Shown here: positions 1 to 7,947 of the stretch, piece by piece
Numbering within the stretch: the stretch's first letter is position 1
Layout of the letters: the number at the start of each line of letters is the position of its first letter
Source: Terriglobia bacterium
Lineage (GTDB): Bacteria; Acidobacteriota; Terriglobia; JAIQFV01
Assembly: GCA_020073085.1 (NCBI GenBank)
Contig: JAIQFV010000031.1
Coordinates: 1-41,345 of the forward strand
Direction: 5' to 3'
Length of the DNA stretch: 41,345 bases
Notes under the pieces: model-generated
What the model was told of the DNA's origin: nothing
Seen by the model: only the letters and a program-made list of their open reading frames with translations
The model's database searches: none
Translations under genes and position numbers: made by a program

Positions 1-162
1 TTTGATCGGCACGGATAGAAGGTCGTTCCGGGACAATTCCAGGAATTTCCCGAACTGAAAAAAGAGCCACCAAACCCGAGCAGAAAAGCAGCGCACAAGG
101 AGCTTGACAAAAACAGCCTCATAGAAGGCACCGACATTCGACATTCCGACTTTCGACGATTG

Positions 163-196
163 TTTCATCCACAGATTTCTCGGATGGCGCAGATGG
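163..196. repeat. Dispersed CATCCACAGAT repeat, copy 1
   Basis: First of four copies of a ~34-bp motif (core CATCCACAGAT, then CGGATG and CAGATG/CAGAGG) found between genes in the first 4.2 kb. It lies upstream of the DoxX-like remnant. Confidence 0.65.
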
Positions 197-242
197 AGTG
201 GTACACTCTTACGTTCTCAAGATGAATCCCGGAGGAGACTTG

Positions 243-509
243 ATGGAGAAAGTCCTCTCAAGAGGTCAGCTTTTGTTCGCCGTTGCCATAGGGGCTTTCG
301 GCGTCGAAAATCTGATCTGTGCTCGCTTCGGGCTGGGGGTCCGCGGCGTCCCTTGATTTTCTGAAAATCCATTCCTGGGATACCTCACCGGCATTTTCCT
401 TCTCATGGCCGGCCTGAGCCTTGCGGCCAACGTCCGGGCGCGGTTGGCGCCTGACCCCGGTTCATTATGTGACCACGGTTCATTCAATGCCATTGGACCA
501 AGAAATTGA
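243..509 (+). pseudogene. DoxX-like small membrane protein, interrupted by a stop codon
   Basis: A good ribosome binding site (GGAGGAG, about 231-237) precedes an ATG at 243. The frame reads MEKVLSRGQLLFAVAIGAFG and then meets TGA at 354-356. The same frame continues after the stop with FSENPFLGYLTG, a second hydrophobic helix and RARLAP, down to TGA at 507-509. I recognise this as the N-terminal half of a small DoxX-like multi-pass membrane protein, in which a Trp (TGG) is expected where the TGA stands. The C-terminal half (more helices) is missing after about residue 75, and the next gene begins inside the remnant. The gene therefore has both a nonsense change and a 3' deletion. A sequencing error could explain the stop but not the missing C-terminus. 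Confidence 0.65.
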
Positions 510-1341
510 TGCTGGCCCGGAATCGGCCCTCCCTGCCTCGCACCGCAGCGGCCCGCGCGATGATGTGCTGACGCTCGCCGCGATCGGCATCGTGGCCTAC
601 GTGGGCTGTGACCTGCTTCACGAATTGGCGGGGCATGGTGGGGTCTGTCTTGCCACCGGGGGCCGGCCGGTCTCGCTTTCAACCATTCATTTTCAATGTC
701 TCGGAGGATGGCAGGCGCTGATTTGCGCGGCCGGCATTCTTGTCAATCTCGTGATGGGAACCCTTCTTTGGCTGATCGTTCGAAGGATGCACACCGCTTC
801 CGTGCACACCCGCTACTTCTTATGGCTCAGCATGGCATACAACCTGTTCACCGGCTGGGGCTACGTGGTCACTTCGAGTTTGACGAATTCGGGCGATTTG
901 GCGAATGCCTTCAGGGGCGTCTCCACGCAGTTCCAATGGAGAGGAGGGATGGCCCTGGCGGGTGCGTTATTTTATTTCGGATCGGTCTGGGTCACGACCA
1001 GGGAAGTCCATTCATTCATCGGATCGGATGAAGGGGGCCGCCTGTGGCGGCTGATCCTCATTCCGTATTTTGCTGCAGCCTTTGTCGCCTGTGCCGCCGG
1101 GGCATTCAATTCGATCCTGAGTATGCCCCAGGTGCTGATCTCGGCAATCAGTACAACGTTGGGGGCATGGGGGTTTTTGTTATTGCCGCTATTTTTCCTG
1201 TTTCCATGGATTCGAAGCATTCGCATCCCTTCTCCCGTTCCGGTGACTCGGAACCTCGGATGGATCATCACCGCCGCGGTGGTGGTCGTCATTTTTGTCG
1301 CTGTGATCGGACCGGGCATGAAATTCGGGGGCAGAGGTTGA
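487..1341 (+). CDS. Multi-pass membrane protein with M50-like HE...GH motif
   Basis: This 284-aa protein has about six hydrophobic segments. Helix 1 (about residues 28-45) ends in HELAGHG (H45, E46, H50), followed by an AAGILVNLVMG helix. That order, a zinc motif in a membrane helix followed by an NLxxG-type helix, recalls site-2 (M50) metalloproteases. The spacing is HExxxH, one residue longer than canonical HExxH, so catalysis is uncertain. I chose the ATG at 487 because the longer frame from TTG 421 lies inside the DoxX remnant; there is no convincing ribosome binding site at either. The downstream neighbour is convergent. It could be an inactive M50 relative or an unrelated membrane protein. 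Confidence 0.65.
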   Translation: MPLDQEIDAGPESALPASHRSGPRDDVLTLAAIGIVAYVGCDLLHELAGHGGVCLATGGRPVSLSTIHFQCLGGWQALICAAGILVNLVMGTLLWLIVRRMHTASVHTRYFLWLSMAYNLFTGWGYVVTSSLTNSGDLANAFRGVSTQFQWRGGMALAGALFYFGSVWVTTREVHSFIGSDEGGRLWRLILIPYFAAAFVACAAGAFNSILSMPQVLISAISTTLGAWGFLLLPLFFLFPWIRSIRIPSPVPVTRNLGWIITAAVVVVIFVAVIGPGMKFGGRG

Positions 1342-1352
1342 TACCAGCGGGT

Positions 1353-1386
1353 TTTTCATCCACAGATTTCGCGGATGATACAGAGG
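1353..1386. repeat. Dispersed CATCCACAGAT repeat, copy 2
   Basis: This copy sits 11 bp after the stop codon of the M50-like gene. It matches copy 1 through CATCCACAGATTTC and continues with GCGGATG. Confidence 0.65.
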
Positions 1387-1542
1387 AAATTGCGGACAAA
1401 CATCCGATACTCTGGCGATGCACAAACCGGAATAGATCGGCTTGAAAACCTGAAGCGTTTGTTTGGTCTTGTGGTTTTGCTCTCCGATTTTCTCCGCGGC
1501 TCGGAGGTGCGAAATGTGCAACCTTCGGCACTCCCCAATCGG

Positions 1543-2277
1543 TTATCCCCCAACCGCTTGCCGCGTGAGCACATAAACGACCCACGGGGCGATCCTCGTT
1601 TCATTGACCCACAGGTAGGGCTCATCGCCTTTGGCCAGGGGCTTGTACGCTGCAACCGGACTCAGACGGGCACGGTCGTAAACCTCGCGGTAGGATTCAT
1701 CGGTCCAGAGAATATCTTCGGTGGGTCTGCGGTCGGCGAAGTCGGTGGTGACGATTTTCACCGTGTCTCCCGATCGCGCCAAACGGTTCTCGGGATAGTC
1801 CTTTGTTGAGAACGACGCCCACTCATGGGTATAGATTTCAGGGGACGAGACGACGCTGACCATTTTCCCTGAGGCACTCAACAGGGCTCCCAGATCGTGG
1901 AACAGCCGCACCTTCGTTTCGAACCCGGGGATGTTGTCGAAGGTGAAAAGGGAAAGGACCAGATCGAACGCACCCGCCTGAAACTCGCTCAAATTATCAT
2001 CCTGGACCAAACGGTAATCGCCGGCGGGATCAATCGTTCTGGCTTTCGCAATCATTTCGGGTGCGATGTCGACGCCGACGGCGTCGAAGCCGAGCTGCCG
2101 CGCAAATCGGGTCGAACGCCCCGGGCCGCAGCCGAAATCGAGCGCCCGCGTTCCGGTGACATGATCCCGGACAATGGCGGGAATGTCCCGGTAGGCCAGG
2201 TAGTAGGTATTGGCGAATTCGAGCTGCGCGTACGCCTCAGCCCGGGTGGTGTCTCCATAGCAGTTGGTAAACGCCAT
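1543..2277 (-). CDS. Class I SAM-dependent methyltransferase
   Basis: A 244-aa cytosolic methyltransferase of the Rossmann-fold class. Motif I is ALDFGCGPGRST (about residues 45-56), followed by the acidic end of strand 2 (GVDIAPEM) and a motif IV-like stretch FDLVLSLFTFDNI. The C-terminal part (ILWTDESYREVYDRARL, then KGDEPYLWVNE) resembles methyltransferases acting on small molecules, but the substrate cannot be told. ATG 2277 is preceded by GAGGAG at good spacing. It stands alone, with a repeat-rich region upstream. Confidence 0.88.
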   Translation of the reverse strand: MAFTNCYGDTTRAEAYAQLEFANTYYLAYRDIPAIVRDHVTGTRALDFGCGPGRSTRFARQLGFDAVGVDIAPEMIAKARTIDPAGDYRLVQDDNLSEFQAGAFDLVLSLFTFDNIPGFETKVRLFHDLGALLSASGKMVSVVSSPEIYTHEWASFSTKDYPENRLARSGDTVKIVTTDFADRRPTEDILWTDESYREVYDRARLSPVAAYKPLAKGDEPYLWVNETRIAPWVVYVLTRQAVGG

Positions 2278-2330
2278 TCGAATCTCTCCTCACGTCGCCA
2301 CGTCCCATATCCCCATGCGCTCTCTCATGG

Positions 2331-2557
2331 AGTCAGGGACTGACACCCTTTCCTAAGCAACCTCGCAGGATTGTCAGCAAGGCAGGTGTCTGTCCCTCTA
2401 TCTCTTCGAAAAGTATGCAGTAAGGTTGGCCTCAATGTCCAGACGAAGAAGTCAGGGACAGACACCCTTTCCCAAGCAACCTCACAGAAGTCAGGGACAG
2501 ACACCCTTTCCCAAGCAACCTCACAGGAATATCAGCAAGGCAGGTGTCTGTCCCTCT
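2331..2557. repeat. Cluster of palindromic GTCAGGGACAGACACC elements
   Basis: Three direct copies of GTCAGGGAC(A/T)GACACCC start at about 2332, 2451 and 2490. Each is followed by TTTCC(C/T)AAGCAACCTC. Two inverse copies (AGGTGTCTGTCCCTCT) lie at 2384-2398 and 2542-2557. Direct and inverse copies can pair into long hairpins, as in REP/MITE-type intergenic elements. The region 2278-2801 contains no gene that I can support. Confidence 0.7.
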
Positions 2558-2631
2558 TTCTCCCTCTTTCTCTTAAGAAGCGGGAGAGATTAGATTGAAT
2601 GATGATTTGTGTCAGATTGCTGAGAACGGCA

Positions 2632-2664
2632 AATCATCCACAGATGACGCGGATGACACAGACC
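2632..2664. repeat. Dispersed CATCCACAGAT repeat, copy 3
   Basis: This copy reads CATCCACAGATGACGCGGATG followed by ACACAGA. It lies between the palindromic cluster and the 3' end of the pentapeptide-like gene. Confidence 0.6.
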
Positions 2665-2801
2665 AAGGCGGAGAGAACGAATCGACTGGTCGGCCAGGCA
2701 CGGTCCGGAATGAACAGGGTTGAGGCACGAAGAGGTTAATAGGTTTTGTAGTTTACCACTCCGCCGGTCTTTGCGGCTCTGCGTTGCAAATTTGGTGGCG
2801 G

Positions 2802-3878
2802 CTACGGCGTCTTATGCCGGAGGCGATCGAGCGCGGCGGCGCATTGCAGAGCCGTAAACTTCATTCCGTCACGTCCGTACTCGACGCCCGGCTCGCATGG
2901 ATAGTCCTTCACCAGGCCCTCAAGCAGTTCCGGGCTCACCGCTTTTGCCTCCCACCAGGCCACGCGAAAGAAGACGGCTCCTCCAAACTGGGTGATCTTA
3001 TCGAGATTGGCTTCCTTGAGGTTCACCCACACCAGCCACATGTTCTCTATATTGTCGCCGCTCAAATCCACTCCTCGCCAATCGGCGTCTTTGAAGTACG
3101 TTGCGGAGAGGTCAAGCGTTGAGGCGTTGGGTCGACGGGTTTTCAGGACTGAACCGACCTGGGCGGAGATCCTGGGTGTAATCGTAGTGAAGTAGTCGAG
3201 CAGACTCGCTTCCTCTGGACTGAGTTTCCCGCGGTCATTGGTTTGGGTTTTCGGATCCCACGACTTGTTCAACAGGGGAGTTCCTTTGGTGCTGAGGGCC
3301 CGATCGAGTTTCAAGACGAACTCCAGGTTACTCCAATCGACCGGCACGAAGGCCGCCCCGAACAGATCGTTGAAGAACACGGGGTCGGTGCTGTTGGCGA
3401 GGAGCTGGACGGCAGTGAGCTTGGCGCGGTCGCCATATTTTGGAGAATTCAAAAACGGGTGAAGCGCGATGATGCCCGGCGGCAGTTTACTGGTCTCGGA
3501 AATGGTTTTGACGGTCTCTTCCCACCGGGCATCCAGCGCCGCCTCGCTCTTGTCCCGCTCGGCGCGCATAAACTGCCAGTTCTGTGCGATCAGGGTGGCA
3601 GCGAGGGTCACGATGGTCACAACGGGAGTCAGGATTGCCACGTATTCTTTGAGGCGCTCGGAACGTTCCCGTTTTGAGGCCGTCTCATTCTCATGCTGAA
3701 GTTTACGCTCTTCGAGCGCTATTTTTCGGAGCTCCGCCTGCGCTTTTTCCATGTCTGATGAAAGTCTCAGAACCCCTGTCGTCTTCTCAACGGCAGAAGC
3801 AAGCTCGGACACCGACGCATCCTGGGCTTTATTCAAGAGTGAGCTGGCCGCGGCCCGGAGTTGCTCCATTTGATCCAT
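2802..3878 (-). CDS. Membrane-anchored protein with coiled coil and pentapeptide-like segment
   Basis: A 358-aa protein of unknown function. Residues ~40-75 are a charged, likely coiled-coil segment (EKAQAELRKIALEERKLQHE). A single hydrophobic helix follows at ~78-95 (ILTPVVTIVTLAATLIA). The C-terminal third carries a short run in pentapeptide style (ADWRGVDLSG, then WVNLKEANLDKI). This suggests an anchored signalling or scaffold protein with a right-handed beta-helix-like patch. ATG 3878 has only a weak purine-rich ribosome site. There is no operon partner. Similar N-terminal designs occur in uncharacterised environmental proteins; no function is claimed. Confidence 0.75.
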   Translation of the reverse strand: MDQMEQLRAAASSLLNKAQDASVSELASAVEKTTGVLRLSSDMEKAQAELRKIALEERKLQHENETASKRERSERLKEYVAILTPVVTIVTLAATLIAQNWQFMRAERDKSEAALDARWEETVKTISETSKLPPGIIALHPFLNSPKYGDRAKLTAVQLLANSTDPVFFNDLFGAAFVPVDWSNLEFVLKLDRALSTKGTPLLNKSWDPKTQTNDRGKLSPEEASLLDYFTTITPRISAQVGSVLKTRRPNASTLDLSATYFKDADWRGVDLSGDNIENMWLVWVNLKEANLDKITQFGGAVFFRVAWWEAKAVSPELLEGLVKDYPCEPGVEYGRDGMKFTALQCAAALDRLRHKTP

Positions 3879-4105
3879 GGCGCCTCTTCAATGGAGATTG
3901 GCTATTTAATTGGAAAACGGATCTTATTGTACACCGGTTTTAGCCGCTTCGCGATGCGTTTAAAGAGAACGAAAACAGGGGGCGAGCTTGACACCTGATG
4001 GATCAGAGGGCCTCCAAAATGTTCCCTATTCGGCCCTGACTCCAGGACTGTTCTGGTGCACAAGCGAAGGATGTATGTGGGGCAGGAGTGGCAACTGATC
4101 GTCGT

Positions 4106-4142
4106 TGTTTCATCCACAGATTACGCGGATGACACAGATGGC
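4106..4142. repeat. Dispersed CATCCACAGAT repeat, copy 4
   Basis: This is the best-preserved copy, CATCCACAGATTACGCGGATG followed by ACACAGATGG. It lies just after the stop of the ABC-2 permease fragment, which is on the minus strand. The spacer 3879-4171 holds nothing else recognisable. Confidence 0.65.
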
Positions 4143-4171
4143 TGGCCTTCCTGTGGTTGGCAAGCCCCGAG

Positions 4172-4822
4172 TCAGGAAGTTTCGTGTCCTGCGATCTTAC
4201 CGAGCTGAGTACTGCTATAAACGAGAATTGCTACGGTGATCAAGAGAGCACACGCTCCAACAACTATGGCGAGGTCTACCACTGGAAATGGCAAGGACTC
4301 GGATCCTCGCAGAACCATTTCATAGGGTCCAATAAGAAATAGGCGGGAAAGCCACAAGGCGTTGGGCCTTTCTCTGCAGAGGTGGTCTACGAATGGGTAG
4401 ACCAAATACGAAAGAGCAAGCACTACTCCTGTATTCCCCCACGAACGCAGAACGGTCGAGAAAAAAACCAGGAGGCACGCTGAATACGCGAAGCAAAGGG
4501 TCAATCCGATCAAGGCCCCCAGAGCGCCCCGCAGGGTTGGAACATGGTGAGTGAGGACGAGATATATCCCCACGAATAACTGAATGCAAATCGCCACCCC
4601 AAGACAGAAACCAGCCGCTCCCACGGCACGCCCTACAATAAAGCTTGCGCGGGAGATCCCCAGGGAATGCACGATCAACGCCCGGCCCGATTCCACCTCT
4701 GAGGCGACAATCCCGGAGCATACCAATAAAGGAAGAAAGAGCAGCAGAAGTGGTACGTGGGGGGTCCCGTAGAAATCACTCCAGCTCGCCATCCCGCCTC
4801 GAGCTGAGAGGGCGATCGCCAC
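4172..4822 (-). CDS. ABC-2-type permease, N-terminus lost or frameshifted
   Basis: The 216-aa frame has about six hydrophobic helices. The signature SEVESGRALIVHSLGISRASFIVGRAVG matches the re-entrant and coupling region of ABC-2 transporter permeases, which export drugs or polysaccharides or assist copper-enzyme maturation. The only in-frame start is GTG 4822, which falls inside what reads as the first helix (WIIPVLLCVAIAL). A TGA lies 13 codons upstream, and the neighbouring frame reads RICLAVNPRVTPNT, which would make a plausible amino end. A small frameshift near 4845-4855 is therefore likely. No ATPase gene is adjacent, so this is probably a decaying orphan. Confidence 0.6.
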   Translation of the reverse strand: MAIALSARGGMASWSDFYGTPHVPLLLLFLPLLVCSGIVASEVESGRALIVHSLGISRASFIVGRAVGAAGFCLGVAICIQLFVGIYLVLTHHVPTLRGALGALIGLTLCFAYSACLLVFFSTVLRSWGNTGVVLALSYLVYPFVDHLCRERPNALWLSRLFLIGPYEMVLRGSESLPFPVVDLAIVVGACALLITVAILVYSSTQLGKIAGHETS

Positions 4823-5042
4823 ACAGAGCAGGACCGGAATGATCCAACTGCGTGTTTGGTGTCACTCGTGGGTTCACTGCAAGGCATATTCGCAACAGTC
4901 ATTCGGGTTAGGCACCTACATTTTCCTTTTGACACAACTTTGGGATGTATGACGCCGGCTTTTCTACGGTCGGCTTGACATCATTCTTCTGAAGAGGTAT
5001 ACGAACGATGTGGCTTGAATCTCCGTAAAGGGAGGGTCACAC

Positions 5043-5240
5043 ATGAGAAAGAAGATCCGCAAGTCAAACGTCGAAACTTCTGAAGATAAAGCCCTCAGTG
5101 AGGCAATCCGCAGAGTTTACCAAAAGTACGGAACGAATTTGAGCGCGTTTGTTCGTGACGTTCATGATGAGCTAACAATGAAGCGCCAAGACATTCCTGA
5201 GCAAACCGAAGAGATACGAGCGTGGCGTTGCCGAAAGTAA
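5043..5240 (+). CDS. Small charged protein upstream of ClpP-like protease
   Basis: A 65-aa basic and acidic helical protein that I do not recognise. The middle (ALSEAIRRVYQKYGTNLSAFVRDVHDEL) could form two amphipathic helices. ATG 5043 follows GGGAGG at proper spacing. The stop is 10 bp before the TTG start of the next gene, and the stop codon runs into that gene's AGGAG ribosome site, so the two are very likely cotranscribed and coupled. It is a candidate partner, adaptor or inhibitor for the protease. Confidence 0.7.
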   Translation: MRKKIRKSNVETSEDKALSEAIRRVYQKYGTNLSAFVRDVHDELTMKRQDIPEQTEEIRAWRCRK

Positions 5241-5250
5241 GGAGAAGGAT

Positions 5251-6459
5251 TTGATCGTTCCAATGGACATTTTTAGGCCCAATCCTTCCAGGGCAGTTTA
5301 CGTTCAAGGCGTCATCGATGAGAAGCTCGTTTACCGCCTTACTCCACGGATCGTTTTTCTCCAGAGCCAAAATCGGTCTCCGATCACCGTCTATATCGAT
5401 AGCGTTGGGGGAAACATCTCCCACATGGAAAGCTTATGGAGGTTGCTTACTGCTTCGAATCAAGATTTTGCTCTACCTTGTCGTATCATCACCGTTGTTA
5501 CATCTAGGGCGGCAAGCGCTGCGGCTGACCTGCTCTCGTCGGGAGACTACGCTATAGCTCTACCTCAAAGTACGATTCTTTATCACGGCTCTAGAACATT
5601 TCGGGAAATGCCAATGACGGTCGAAACGACATCGATGCTGGCCCAACTCCTGCGAATGACCAATGAGACATACGCAATGGAACTCGTTCGCAAGATCGAA
5701 AGCCGATTCATGTTTCGTTTCATGCTGTCGAAGGACCGGTTCGATGATATCCGAAAAAAGAATCCTCGGAAACAAATGACGGATACAGAATGCTTCCTCG
5801 CCGTCATATCGGATAGCCTTTCCGCTCGGGCCAAGAAGCTCTTTGAAACCGCCCGCGAGCGCCACGGAAGATATGATGCGCTTCTGAAAGCGGCCAAGCG
5901 TAAGAAGGCATACAAGGAAGTGGCAAAAACTGAAGCTGCCCGAATAAAAGCAATCGTAGACTTTGAGGTAACGAATAACAAAGGTGACAAGGACTGGACC
6001 TTTCAGGGTGGGGGCCTGACGCGGCTGACCGATGACTTTTTCCTCCTCAATGAACACCTAGCAAGTTCCCAAAGCGACCGGCTGAACGCGTTATGCTCTC
6101 AGTGGGGATGGTTCTCGCTAAGCAAAGATGAACAAGCAGAAGTAAGTCAGTCCCCAGACGCAGATAGAACGAAACTTCTAATCAATAAAGTTCGGCCACT
6201 ATTGGAGCCACTATGGGCATTTTTTGTGGCACTCTGTCATGCCTTGCAGGAAGGAGATAACGAACTTACGGCGACAGATGCCTTCTGGCTTGGACTCATT
6301 GACGAAGTGATGGGTGATAGTGGATTGCCATGCTTTCGGCTCATAGCTGAGTACCGAGCAGACCCCCCGAAGCCCGAGATTGCAAGGGGCAATGAAGAGT
6401 CGAAAACTATAAGTGAAAGACAAGTTACTGGTCAAACCAGCGACCAAGCAGGGAGGTAA
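5251..6459 (+). CDS. ClpP-like serine protease with large C-terminal extension
   Basis: A 402-aa protein. Residues ~15-150 follow the ClpP/crotonase fold: ITVYIDSVGGNIS matches the oxyanion strand, SRAASAAADLL places the nucleophile at S89, and ILYHGSR places the catalytic His at H112. A lysine- and arginine-rich insertion (~200-250) follows, then a C-terminal stretch ELTATDAFWLGLIDEV resembling the ClpP tail. It is about twice the length of ClpP, with no ATPase domain and no Clp ATPase nearby. TTG 5251 is preferred because AGGAG lies 6-7 bp upstream; ATG 5263 is an alternative. Its setting in a defence island suggests a protease effector, which is inference. Confidence 0.75.
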   Translation: MIVPMDIFRPNPSRAVYVQGVIDEKLVYRLTPRIVFLQSQNRSPITVYIDSVGGNISHMESLWRLLTASNQDFALPCRIITVVTSRAASAAADLLSSGDYAIALPQSTILYHGSRTFREMPMTVETTSMLAQLLRMTNETYAMELVRKIESRFMFRFMLSKDRFDDIRKKNPRKQMTDTECFLAVISDSLSARAKKLFETARERHGRYDALLKAAKRKKAYKEVAKTEAARIKAIVDFEVTNNKGDKDWTFQGGGLTRLTDDFFLLNEHLASSQSDRLNALCSQWGWFSLSKDEQAEVSQSPDADRTKLLINKVRPLLEPLWAFFVALCHALQEGDNELTATDAFWLGLIDEVMGDSGLPCFRLIAEYRADPPKPEIARGNEESKTISERQVTGQTSDQAGR

Positions 6460-6815
6460 TCAAGAAACCTTGAAGGTCAAAGGTGGTGGCGAAGATTGGC
6501 CAAAGAAATTGGTTACTAAGGAGAGGCGGAATGCTGCTGGCCGTAAGAAAGGGCACCACAATTCCGGCAGGTTGATACATAGTCCGGTGCATATAGCAGA
6601 TACTTCTACAAAATTTTTGAGTCCCTGTTTATTCAGCTTGAGGAGATAAGAACTTCCTGCGTCGATGCATGTAGGATGATTGTGGAGATTGGGTAACACA
6701 AGATGCTTTTTGCTTCTTTCATGCTGTTCAGCCTTACCCCCCCCCAAAAAATAGCTCGACACGGCAGAGAATTCAAGTTGCCTATCATGGAAAACACCAT
6801 AAGTCGGAAAATTGA

Positions 6816-6838
6816 TGTTGACTTTCAACTCAACATTC
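6816..6838 (+). promoter_or_regulatory. 23-bp operator candidate, copy 1
   Basis: Arms TGTTGA-N8-TCAACA form a 20-bp palindrome at 6816-6835, followed by TTC. The exact 23-bp sequence recurs inverted at 7948-7970. It covers the -35 and spacer of the XRE promoter, as expected for autorepression by the XRE protein. Confidence 0.6.
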
Positions 6839-6847
6839 AGATAGGAT
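6818..6847 (+). promoter_or_regulatory. Sigma-70-like promoter of the XRE-ImmA operon
   Basis: TTGACT (6818-6823) and TAGGAT (6842-6847) are separated by 18 bp. Transcription would start near 6854, the GTG of the XRE gene, implying a leaderless or nearly leaderless message. No ribosome binding site is seen, which fits. Confidence 0.45.
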
Positions 6848-6853
6848 AAAAGG

Positions 6854-7216
6854 GTGGTAGGCAAAATTACGCTTGGAAGTCGGATCAGGGCGCTGAGGCT
6901 CGATGCCAAACTCTCGCAGCGTGATCTGGCCGCTCGCCTCGCAAAACCGCTGAAAGGCTTCGATTTCACCTACCTCTCCAAGATCGAAAACGACCGGCTT
7001 GTGCCCTCAGCATCAGCGATCCTAGCCTTAGCGGCAGAACTAAGAGGCAATAGTGATGAGCTGCTAGCCCTCGCTGGCAAGGCTCCGGCGGATGTCGGCA
7101 ATATGCTCCAAAAAAGTGAAGGTGCTCGGATGTTTTTTCGATCTGCCCTGTCTAAAGGGCTTTCGGAGGAGGATTGGAAGAACCTGTTGCTAGACATTCA
7201 GAATAAAATGAGATGA
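6854..7216 (+). CDS. XRE-family helix-turn-helix regulator (CapH-like candidate)
   Basis: A 120-aa DNA-binding protein. Residues ~4-65 form the HTH: SRIRALRLDAKLSQRDLAAR, then FTYLSKIENDRLVPSASAI, where YLSKIEN is the recognition helix. The C-terminal ~50 residues (EGARMFFRSALSKGLSEEDW) are a likely dimerisation tail. The stop overlaps the ATG of the ImmA/IrrE-type peptidase gene (ATGAGATGA context). In known pairs of this type the peptidase cleaves the regulator on a stress signal, and in CBASS loci such pairs are called CapH/CapP. Here the pair lies upstream of a CBASS, so that role is plausible but inferred. Confidence 0.85.
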   Translation: MVGKITLGSRIRALRLDAKLSQRDLAARLAKPLKGFDFTYLSKIENDRLVPSASAILALAAELRGNSDELLALAGKAPADVGNMLQKSEGARMFFRSALSKGLSEEDWKNLLLDIQNKMR

Positions 7217-7935
7217 AATTCTATCGGAACGAACAGATCGAGCAAATCGCGGAGCAGCGTCTCCTGTCCTTTGAGCGGAAGCTGGAGCGACCGCTGTCGT
7301 TGCCCGTCGACGTGGAACTGTTCGGTGAACTCGTTTTGGAGCTTAGGATCCTCTGGGAGGACATCGATGAATTGGCAGGAGAGGAAATCCTCGCCGGACT
7401 ACGCGCCGCCGATCGGCTGATTGTGATGAATGAACGCCGCAAGCACGAAATGGAACAGAAACCGGGCCGTCGGCGGCTAACCCAGGGCCACGAGATGGGC
7501 CATTGGGATCTGTTTGTGGACAAATCAAAGCTGGATTGCCCCACGCTATTCGAGGCGACGGCTCCGGGCATATTTGCATATCGTTGTTCAACCAGTGGTC
7601 AGGTCCAGATCATGAAAACCTTGCTCTCTTGTGAGGGGGGCCGCGAGCACTTGCTTCAGATCAACTCCCGCTTAGATTGCCCGGATGAAGCGCGTTCCGT
7701 GAATCGCTACGCAGCCGCAATTCTGATGCCCCGCGCTGTCATCATCGACGAAGCCAAGAAGGTCGACCGAACGCAATGGCCGAACCTATACCGATTGGCC
7801 CAGCGGTTTGACGTCACAATTTCGGCGCTCCGGGTGCGATTGGAACAGTTTAATCTCTTGTACGTGGATCAAGAAACAAAAAGGCTTTACCCCTCGCTGG
7901 AGGATGCGAAGGGACAGGCCCGATTGCTCTTTTAA
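7213..7935 (+). CDS. ImmA/IrrE-family zinc metallopeptidase (CapP-like candidate)
   Basis: A 240-aa cytosolic protein with LTQGHEMGHWDLF, giving HExxH (H93, E94, H97), the zinc site of COG2856/ImmA/IrrE peptidases. A downstream SVNRYAAAILMPRAVI stretch is typical of the family (N-x-F/Y-A-x-x-L-L-M-P). A final helical part with TISALRVRLEQFNL is the usual C-terminal module. Translation is coupled to the XRE gene through a 4-bp overlap. It likely cleaves the XRE protein to induce the genes that protein represses. The alternative is an Xre-COG2856 toxin-antitoxin-like module unrelated to the neighbouring CBASS. Confidence 0.88.
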   Translation: MKFYRNEQIEQIAEQRLLSFERKLERPLSLPVDVELFGELVLELRILWEDIDELAGEEILAGLRAADRLIVMNERRKHEMEQKPGRRRLTQGHEMGHWDLFVDKSKLDCPTLFEATAPGIFAYRCSTSGQVQIMKTLLSCEGGREHLLQINSRLDCPDEARSVNRYAAAILMPRAVIIDEAKKVDRTQWPNLYRLAQRFDVTISALRVRLEQFNLLYVDQETKRLYPSLEDAKGQARLLF

Positions 7936-7947
7936 AAAATTTGACAG

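Larger units (their letters stand above)
6460..6853. other. Non-coding spacer before the XRE-ImmA operon
   Basis: No gene is supported here. It holds a C9 tract followed by A6 at about 6737-6752. Its last 40 bp hold the operator and promoter described separately. Confidence 0.5.

Noticed and set aside
3902-4117. 71-residue minus-strand ORF
   Set aside because: No ribosome site and no family resemblance; it covers a dispersed repeat.
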